This document shows, one piece after another, positions 58,478 to 64,000 of a stretch of DNA of 64,000 bases. The notes beneath the pieces are model-generated. The model made no database searches, was not told the DNA's origin, and worked only from the letters and a program-made list of their open reading frames with translations. The stretch's first letter is position 1. Each line of letters opens with the position of its first letter. Source of the stretch: Kosakonia radicincitans DSM 16656 (lineage in GTDB: Bacteria > Pseudomonadota > Gammaproteobacteria > Enterobacterales > Enterobacteriaceae); NCBI RefSeq assembly GCF_000280495.2, contig NZ_CP018016.1, positions 1,488,001-1,552,000 of the forward strand. Reading direction: 5' to 3'. Both the position numbers and the translations under genes were made by a program.

Positions 58478-59315
58478 ATTTGAACGTGAACTGCCGCCGC
58501 TGCGCGATGTGGCCGTTGAAGCGCCGTTGCCGCTCGGCCAGCGGCTGTGGAATATGACGTGGTTACGTAAAACCTTTATTGTGCTGCTGGTGCTGGCGTT
58601 ATGGGAAATCGCCGCGCGCGTGCAACAGAATGATTTGATGCTGCCCGGCGTGCTGCAAACCTGGCACGCCTTCAGCGAAGATATGCGCAACGGCGAGTTG
58701 CCGCAGAAGATTGTTAACTCGCTGAGCATTTTGCTGAAAGGGTATCTGATTGGCAGCGTGCTGGCGCTGGTGGCCAGCGCGCTGGCGGTGACCACCCAGT
58801 TTGGCCGCGACTTGCTCAGCACGCTCACGGCGATGCTCAACCCGTTACCGGCGATTGCGCTGTTGCCGCTGGCGCTGCTGTGGTTTGGTCTTGGCAATGC
58901 CAGCCTGATCTTTGTGCTGGTACATTCGGTGATGTGGCCGATTGCGCTGAACACCTGGTCGGGCTTTAGCGGCGTGCCGGAGACCCTGCGTATGGCCGGG
59001 CGCAATTATGGTCTTAGCGGCCCGCGTTATGTGGTGACGATCCTGATCCCGGCATCCCTACCGGCCATTCTCTCCGGGCTGAAAATCGGCTGGGCCTTTG
59101 CGTGGCGTACGCTGATTGCCGCCGAATTGGTGTTTGGTGCCTCCAGCGGGCAGGGCGGTCTGGGTTGGTATATCTTCCAGAACCGCAACGAGTTATTCAC
59201 CGACCGCGTTTTTGCCGGGCTGGTTACGGTGATAGCCATCGGTTTATTGGTTGAAGGCGTGGTGTTCGCCAGCCTTGAGAAAGTCACCGTCAAACGCTGG
59301 GGTATGCAGCGTTAA
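58449..59315 (+). CDS. NitT/TauT-type ABC importer permease
   Basis: 288 residues from ATG 58449 (GAGGAG 7 nt upstream); the frame runs open further upstream inside the ATPase gene. Six helices, with N-terminal cytoplasmic stretch, TM1 at ~43 and the loop LRMAGRNYGLSGPRYVVTILIPASLPAILSGLKIGWAFAWR. Confidence 0.9.
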   Translation: MSQPPYIRPEFERELPPLRDVAVEAPLPLGQRLWNMTWLRKTFIVLLVLALWEIAARVQQNDLMLPGVLQTWHAFSEDMRNGELPQKIVNSLSILLKGYLIGSVLALVASALAVTTQFGRDLLSTLTAMLNPLPAIALLPLALLWFGLGNASLIFVLVHSVMWPIALNTWSGFSGVPETLRMAGRNYGLSGPRYVVTILIPASLPAILSGLKIGWAFAWRTLIAAELVFGASSGQGGLGWYIFQNRNELFTDRVFAGLVTVIAIGLLVEGVVFASLEKVTVKRWGMQR

Positions 59316-59461
59316 TCTCCCGCCTTTTATCCTCTTCTGTGCCCGGCAGCAGGTTGATTGCCGGGTATCGTTCTTTAAACCAAATATTGATCTTTGCGAA
59401 GGCTTTTGTAATTTTTTGTCAGTACTATCCAGGAGCGGCAAACAGAGATAACGAGAGAGCG

Positions 59462-59845
59462 ATGAGCCTATTCTGGTGTGTGATCCCGGTACTGGTGTTG
59501 TTATTTGTGAAAGCGTGGAATTCCGCGAGGCTTAACGAACATTACCAACGTTCGCAGCGTGCGCTGCGTGCGATTAAGGGCAATATGGTTCGTCAGCAAC
59601 CGTCGTGGATTACCGACGCTTCTCTGCGCATGCAATTCAACGCTTCGCTAACTAAGCAGACGCTGGAAAAAGGCGTGCCGGCGTGGTTTCTGGAAAGCAT
59701 TGCCGAAGATGAAGAGGGGATGCGCTATCTGACCCGCCACGCCGCGCTGATGGAGCTCTACGGCGCGAACTTTCGCGATCAGGCGCTGGCGGCCGCCGAG
59801 CTGGTCGACGGCGCCTGGCAACGCGCGCAATTCCGCGGTTATTGA
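59462..59845 (+). CDS. Hypothetical single-pass membrane protein
   Basis: 127 residues, start ATG 59462 with GAGAG upstream. One N-terminal hydrophobic segment (MSLFWCVIPVLVLLFVKAW) and a charged cytoplasmic or periplasmic part with no motif I recognise (QPSWITDASLRMQFNASLTKQTLEKGVPAWFLESIAEDEEGMRYL). It follows the importer permease by ~146 bp and overlaps the convergent permease gene by 7 nt. Codon use is like its neighbours, so it is probably real. Confidence 0.65.
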   Translation: MSLFWCVIPVLVLLFVKAWNSARLNEHYQRSQRALRAIKGNMVRQQPSWITDASLRMQFNASLTKQTLEKGVPAWFLESIAEDEEGMRYLTRHAALMELYGANFRDQALAAAELVDGAWQRAQFRGY

Positions 59846-60672
59846 TCCGCCGGACGGCGGGCAAAACTGGCGGAGAGGCGATCCAGCAAAATGGCCATCA
59901 GCACCACCACGACGCCGCTCTGTAAACCGAGGCCAATTTCCAGTTGCTGAATGCTGCTGAGAATATCATTCCCCAGCCCACCGGCTCCGACCATCGAGGC
60001 GATGATCACCATCGACATCGCCATCATTATCGTTTGATTTACCCCGGCCATGATCGACGGCTGCGCGGCGGGTAATTGCACTTTCCACAATAACTGCCAC
60101 GGCGTACAACCAAAGGCGATGCCCGCTTCCAGCCGGGCGCTGTTCACCTGGCGAATGCCTAAATCCGTCAGACGCACGACCGGCGGCATGGAAAACAGAA
60201 TGGTGGCGAAAATGCCCGGTGGTCTGCCGAGGCCGAACAGAATCGTCGCCGGGATCAGATAGACAAACGCGGGCATGGTCTGCATAAAATCGAGCAGGGT
60301 GCGCACCACGCTGCCGACGGCCGCACGGCGGGCGCTCCAGATGCCAAGCGGAATGCCGAGCAGCAGGCTGAAAAAGGTGGAAGATAAGGTCAGCGCCAGC
60401 GTGATCGCCGCATGATCGCTGTAACCGCTGTAAATGATGTACAGCGTGGCGAGCAGGGCGAACAGCGCAAACCCTTTGCCGATCCGCCATGCGCCGATGA
60501 CCACCGCCAGCGTCACCAGCCCCCACGGCGACAGCGCGCTAATTAGCTGCTCCAGGCCACCGGCAAACAGATCGATTATCCGGGCGATACCGTCAAATAA
60601 CCCGCCAGCATGGGCCAGCAGTGCGTGGACGGCATCGTCAATCTGCCGACTAAAATCTAATGGATAAGCCAT
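59839..60672 (-). CDS. Choline/betaine-type ABC permease (ProW/ChoW-like)
   Basis: 277 residues with about six helices; the permease loop is LTDLGIRQVNSARLEAGIAFGCTPWQLLWKVQLPAAQPSIMAG, and GNDILSSIQQLEIGLGLQSGVVVVLMAILLDR is typical of ProW. It follows the ATPase gene by 8 nt. No substrate-binding protein is encoded next to it. The nearby choline-sulfatase and LysR genes suggest choline or choline sulfate as substrate. Confidence 0.88.
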   Translation of the reverse strand: MAYPLDFSRQIDDAVHALLAHAGGLFDGIARIIDLFAGGLEQLISALSPWGLVTLAVVIGAWRIGKGFALFALLATLYIIYSGYSDHAAITLALTLSSTFFSLLLGIPLGIWSARRAAVGSVVRTLLDFMQTMPAFVYLIPATILFGLGRPPGIFATILFSMPPVVRLTDLGIRQVNSARLEAGIAFGCTPWQLLWKVQLPAAQPSIMAGVNQTIMMAMSMVIIASMVGAGGLGNDILSSIQQLEIGLGLQSGVVVVLMAILLDRLSASFARRPADQ

Positions 60673-60680
60673 GGTATTCC

Positions 60681-61517
60681 TTAGCGTGTCGTCCAGATAT
60701 CGGCGTAGTTTTCCGCCATTTGCCAGCGAGACACATCAACGCCGGAGAAAAAGTGACGCACATAAGGCGTGGCGGGCGCGTTGATCAGCGCTTCCGGTTT
60801 CCCTACCTGCACCAGTCTGCCCTTTTCCATAATGGCGATGCGCGAACCGAGCCGCAGCGCCTCTTCCATATCGTGTGTGACGAAGACAATTGTCCGCTGC
60901 GCTTCGGCCTGAAGCACCAGCAACAGCGACTGCATTTCACGGCGGATAATCGGATCGAGCGCGGAAAAAGCTTCATCCATCAACAGTACCGACGGATTCA
61001 CTACCAGCGCTCGCGCCAGCCCGACGCGCTGCTGCATTCCGCCGGAAAGCTGATGCGGATACTGTTTTGCCACATGGCTCAACCCGACTTTCTCCAGCAT
61101 CGTCAGCGCCCTTGCTTCCCGCGCTTCACGCGGAACGCCCGCCACTTCCAGCCCGAACGCCACGTTTTCCAGTACGTTGCGCTCGTCAAACAGGGCAAAC
61201 GACTGAAACACCATACCCATCTGTTCACGACGCAGCGCGATAAGTTCGCGGTCGGATAACGCGGCAAGCGGCTGGCCCTGAAAGCGCACCTCGCCGGAGC
61301 TGGCCGGAATAAGATGATTGAGCGTACGCAGCAGCGTCGACTTGCCCGAACCGGATAAACCGACGATGACAAATATTTCACCGGCGAAGATTTGCAGATT
61401 AATATCCTGCAATGCTTGCACCGCAGTGCGGTTATCGCGCCGGGAAAACAGACGTTTTTTGCGCGTGGAATAATAAGATTTATTGACCGCGCTTAACTCG
61501 AATAACGGTTGTGACAT
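60681..61517 (-). CDS. Choline/betaine-type ABC ATPase (ProV/ChoV-like)
   Basis: 278 residues. Walker [10 protein letters not shown] (~54), Q-loop [17 protein letters not shown], signature [15 protein letters not shown], Walker [14 protein letters not shown], switch THDMEEAL. It lacks the C-terminal CBS pair of E. coli ProV (about 400 residues), so osmosensing through CBS is not expected. Divergent from nothing; reads towards the permease. Confidence 0.9.
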   Translation of the reverse strand: MSQPLFELSAVNKSYYSTRKKRLFSRRDNRTAVQALQDINLQIFAGEIFVIVGLSGSGKSTLLRTLNHLIPASSGEVRFQGQPLAALSDRELIALRREQMGMVFQSFALFDERNVLENVAFGLEVAGVPREAREARALTMLEKVGLSHVAKQYPHQLSGGMQQRVGLARALVVNPSVLLMDEAFSALDPIIRREMQSLLLVLQAEAQRTIVFVTHDMEEALRLGSRIAIMEKGRLVQVGKPEALINAPATPYVRHFFSGVDVSRWQMAENYADIWTTR

Positions 61518-61621
61518 AGTTCATGCTTTATTATCGGAAAGATGTTTACACCCTAGCGTAAAAGAAATGGAGGGAGAATTGATTTTAACTTTGTGGATAT
61601 GCTTTTTCCGCATTAGCTTAT

Positions 61622-62551
61622 TTATATTCCGGCAATCAATGCGCTATTTTCATGAAATCCCCAGGCTTCATCTAATAACCAGGCTTTTATTTTTTCCTGC
61701 TGCGTACTGAGCGGTTTATGGCTGGCGGAAATAAGATAATAACCGCGTTCGGTACGCACCTGCGGACCGCACTGCACCAGCTGGCGGCTGGCGATAAACG
61801 GCGCAATCAGCGGCTGCCAGCCGAGCGCAATGCCCTGGCCTTCCAGCGCGGCCTGGATCACCAGCGAGTAGGCGTTAAAGGTGCGCGAGGCGCTGTGGCT
61901 CTGGCCGTAAACCTGATGGTGGCGGAACCAGTCTTCCCAGGTTATCCAGCGCTGCGGGCGGGTTTCAGGCAGCTTTAACAGCGGGTAGCTCAGCAACTGT
62001 TCGGCGTTATTTTCAGCGCCAATTTTCTGTTTAATTTCCTGATTACAAACAGGAAAGACGATCTCCGGGAACAGCCGCTGGGTTTGCGCGCCCGGCCAGT
62101 TGCCGAGGCCAAAATAGATCGCCAAATCGGCGTTACTGTCGCGGAAATTGTAGTCATTCGGCGAGGTGGTCACCTGCACTTCCACGCCGGGGATCAGCGC
62201 CTGCAGCCGCTCCATGCGCGGCAGCAGCCAGTAGCTGGCGAAGCCCATATCGGTGTCGATGCGCAGCACGCTGCGCTGGCGGCGCGTGCGCTCCAGTTGC
62301 TCGCTGATGTCATTCAGGCTGCTGCGAACAATCAGGTACAGGCTGTGGCCGGATTCGGTTAATTGCACGCCGCGATGACGGCGTTCAAATAACGGTGCAT
62401 TGAGCCGGCTTTCCAGCGACTGAATACGCTGGCTAACCGCCGGTTGCGAAAGTCCTAACTCATTGCCTGCGGCGGTAAAATTACCTAATCGCGCCGCTGC
62501 TTCAAATACCACTAAAGCCTGTAAAGGCGGAAGCTGTAATTTGTCTGCCAT
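61622..62551 (-). CDS. LysR-family regulator, probably of choline-sulfate utilisation
   Basis: 309 residues. HTH at ~8-65 (PPLQALVVFEAAARLGNFTAAGNELGLSQPAVSQRIQSLE), effector domain from ~90. It is divergent from the choline-sulfatase by 105 bp and beside the choline-type ABC genes, the arrangement of known chol_sulf_TF regulators. The resemblance to GcvA-type LysR proteins is clear. Confidence 0.85.
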   Translation of the reverse strand: MADKLQLPPLQALVVFEAAARLGNFTAAGNELGLSQPAVSQRIQSLESRLNAPLFERRHRGVQLTESGHSLYLIVRSSLNDISEQLERTRRQRSVLRIDTDMGFASYWLLPRMERLQALIPGVEVQVTTSPNDYNFRDSNADLAIYFGLGNWPGAQTQRLFPEIVFPVCNQEIKQKIGAENNAEQLLSYPLLKLPETRPQRWITWEDWFRHHQVYGQSHSASRTFNAYSLVIQAALEGQGIALGWQPLIAPFIASRQLVQCGPQVRTERGYYLISASHKPLSTQQEKIKAWLLDEAWGFHENSALIAGI

Positions 62552-62656
62552 AAATCCACCTTATTTCATGATAAAGAAATAACCCCTTCACGGAGTTTAA
62601 TAAGCGTGAGATAAACCTATCACGTTTTAATTGAATATTTTATTGTTGGAAGCAGT

Positions 62657-64000
62657 ATGCTTATAAAGAAACCGAATATCGTTATTCTGATGGCCGATCA
62701 ATTAACCGCCAGCGCATTAAAAACCTATGGTAATAACGTTAGCCTGACACCGAATATCGATAAATTGGCCGACGAAGGGGTGGTGTTTGAATCCGCCTAC
62801 TGCAACAGCCCGCTGTGCGCGCCGTCGCGGGCGTCGCTGATGACCGGGCAATTTATCTCGCGCAACGCCGTCTATGATAACGCCGCCGAGTTTCATGCCG
62901 ATTCGCCCACCTTTTGCCACTACCTGCGCGAACAGGGCTACCGCACCTGGCTCTCCGGCAAGATGTATTTCTGCGGCCCGGATCAGTTGCACGGTTTTGA
63001 TGAGCGCCTGACCACCGATATCTACCCGGCTGATTTTGGCTGGACGCCTGACTGGGAGCGACCTGAGCGCCGTCTCGACTGGTATCACAATATGAGCTCG
63101 GTGCTGGAAGCGGGCGAATGCGTGCGCACCAATCAGCTTGATTTCGACGATGAAGCGCTGTTTCTGGCGCGCCAGAGGCTGTATGACGCCGCGCGTCGCC
63201 CGGCGGAACAACCTTTTATGTTGCTGCTGTCGCTCACCCATCCACACGATCCATTTGCGATTCCGCGCCGTTATCTTGACCGTTTTCGCGAGGAAGCGAT
63301 CGATATGCCGAAAACCCGCAAGCAGGATGTCGAGGAGGATGCGCACTCCGCGCGTCTGCGGGCGATGTATCAACTGGAAGAGGGCTTGCTCAGCGATGAG
63401 CAGATCCGTCGCGCGCGGCATGCTTATTACGGTGCGCTGGCTTATGTTGATGACTGCTTTGGCGAAATCATCAACACCCTGCAAGAAACCGGGCTGGCGG
63501 AAGATACCGTGGTGCTGGTGGTGGCGGATCATGGCGAAATGCTCGGCGAGCGCGATCTCTGGTACAAAATGACCTTCTTCGAAAATGCGGTGCGCATTCC
63601 GTTTATCGTGCATAACCCGGTGCGCTTTGCGCCGCGACGCATTGCTCACAGCGTTTCTCTGGTCGATCTGCTGCCGACGCTGGTTGAGCTGGCAAGCGGT
63701 GAAGACCGTAAAGCGCAGGCGATTGCGCCGCTGGATGGCAACAGCCTGGTACCGCATCTGCGCGGCGAATCGGGGCCGGACGGTGCCTGCAGCGAATACC
63801 TCGCCGAAGGCGCGCTGGGACCGATGCTGATGATCCGTCGCGGCCCGTGGAAATACATTCACTCCTTCAGCGAAGCACCACAGCTCTTCCATCTGCAAAA
63901 CGATCCTGATGAGCGGCAAAACCTGGCCGCAAGCAGCGATTATCAGCAGGTCAGCGCTGAGTTTGCCGCTGAAGTTTCCCGCCGCTGGGATCTGCCTGCG
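62657..64000 (+). CDS. betC: Choline-sulfatase BetC (3' end outside window)
   Basis: Hydrolyses choline-O-sulfate to choline and sulfate, feeding betaine synthesis and sulfur supply. 448 residues are visible of the ~500 expected; the frame is open at base 64000. Sulfatase signature CAPSRASLMTG has the formylglycine-forming Cys54 (C-x-P-S-R). Metal-binding MADQ (residues 12-15) lies near the N-terminus, and ADHGEMLGERDLWYKM near residue 290 holds further Asp/His ligands. ATG 62657 is the first in-frame Met. A large open frame on the opposite strand is a shadow of this GC-rich gene. Confidence 0.93.
   Translation, partial: MLIKKPNIVILMADQLTASALKTYGNNVSLTPNIDKLADEGVVFESAYCNSPLCAPSRASLMTGQFISRNAVYDNAAEFHADSPTFCHYLREQGYRTWLSGKMYFCGPDQLHGFDERLTTDIYPADFGWTPDWERPERRLDWYHNMSSVLEAGECVRTNQLDFDDEALFLARQRLYDAARRPAEQPFMLLLSLTHPHDPFAIPRRYLDRFREEAIDMPKTRKQDVEEDAHSARLRAMYQLEEGLLSDEQIRRARHAYYGALAYVDDCFGEIINTLQETGLAEDTVVLVVADHGEMLGERDLWYKMTFFENAVRIPFIVHNPVRFAPRRIAHSVSLVDLLPTLVELASGEDRKAQAIAPLDGNSLVPHLRGESGPDGACSEYLAEGALGPMLMIRRGPWKYIHSFSEAPQLFHLQNDPDERQNLAASSDYQQVSAEFAAEVSRRWDLPA

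Noticed and set aside
62717..63919. 400-residue minus-strand open frame opposite the choline-sulfatase
   Set aside because: The plus strand encodes a complete sulfatase motif set in a continuous frame; the reverse frame lacks recognisable domains.

Overview
The window is a chromosomal segment of an Enterobacteriaceae bacterium. Its backbone has the gene order of the E. coli maeB-gltX region (maeB, hemF-amiA, ypeA-yfeZ, yfeY, yfeX, cysPTWA-cysM, pdxK, crr-ptsI-ptsH, cysK, cysZ, zipA, ligA-ypeB, yfeH/yfeR, a lysV-valYXU-type tRNA cluster, gltX). The protein sequences resemble those of E. coli closely but not identically, yfeK/yfeS and the xap genes are absent, and everything right of gltX is accessory. 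This fits a plant- or soil-associated relative such as Kosakonia or Enterobacter. The genus is an inference and was not tested.

Layout. 1-24.9 kb is conserved core: malic enzyme end, haem synthesis, envelope amidase, sulfate/thiosulfate uptake and cysteine synthesis, general PTS, cell division, DNA ligase, tRNA-Val x3 + tRNA-Lys, and glutamyl-tRNA synthetase. 25.0-33.9 kb is an AT-richer CS1/CblD-type (alpha-clade) chaperone-usher fimbrial operon: chaperone, pilin, usher, then three tandem CblD-like tip adhesins. 33.9-38.6 kb holds small accessory genes, a NIT-domain chemoreceptor with a sigma28-like promoter, and ybdK. 38.9-47.0 kb is a peptide-type ABC importer with an amidase and an N-carbamoyl-amino-acid-hydrolase-like enzyme. 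47.0-51.7 kb is a MocR regulator divergent from a polar amino acid ABC importer. 51.7-52.1 kb is a 344-bp element bounded by perfect 22-bp inverted repeats. 52.1-55.1 kb is a SiaABCD-like phospho-signalling/diguanylate cyclase operon. 55.3-59.3 kb holds an Ldh-family dehydrogenase and a NitT/TauT-type ABC importer. 59.4-64 kb is a choline-sulfate module (ABC permease and ATPase, LysR regulator, choline-sulfatase running off the end).

The most striking signal is in the fimbrial operon. The second and third tip-adhesin genes each carry a long 8-nt tandem repeat near the start of the reading frame, upstream of the signal-peptide region: 12 units of GAAACTGC at 30911-31006, and 11 + 15 units of AAAACTGC at 32409-32635. 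Eight is not a multiple of three, so gain or loss of units shifts the frame. As given, adhesin 2 is in frame (ON) and adhesin 3 is out of frame (OFF). Adhesin 1 has no repeat. This looks like slipped-strand phase variation of fimbrial tip identity on a shared chaperone-usher machine.

Other points worth a second look: duplicated tRNA-Lys 3' ends with rtT-like repeats, sigma54-like promoters ahead of both nitrogen-related ABC operons, a Sia operon whose phosphatase has a soluble CBS-like sensor, and a choline-type ABC transporter lacking its binding protein here.
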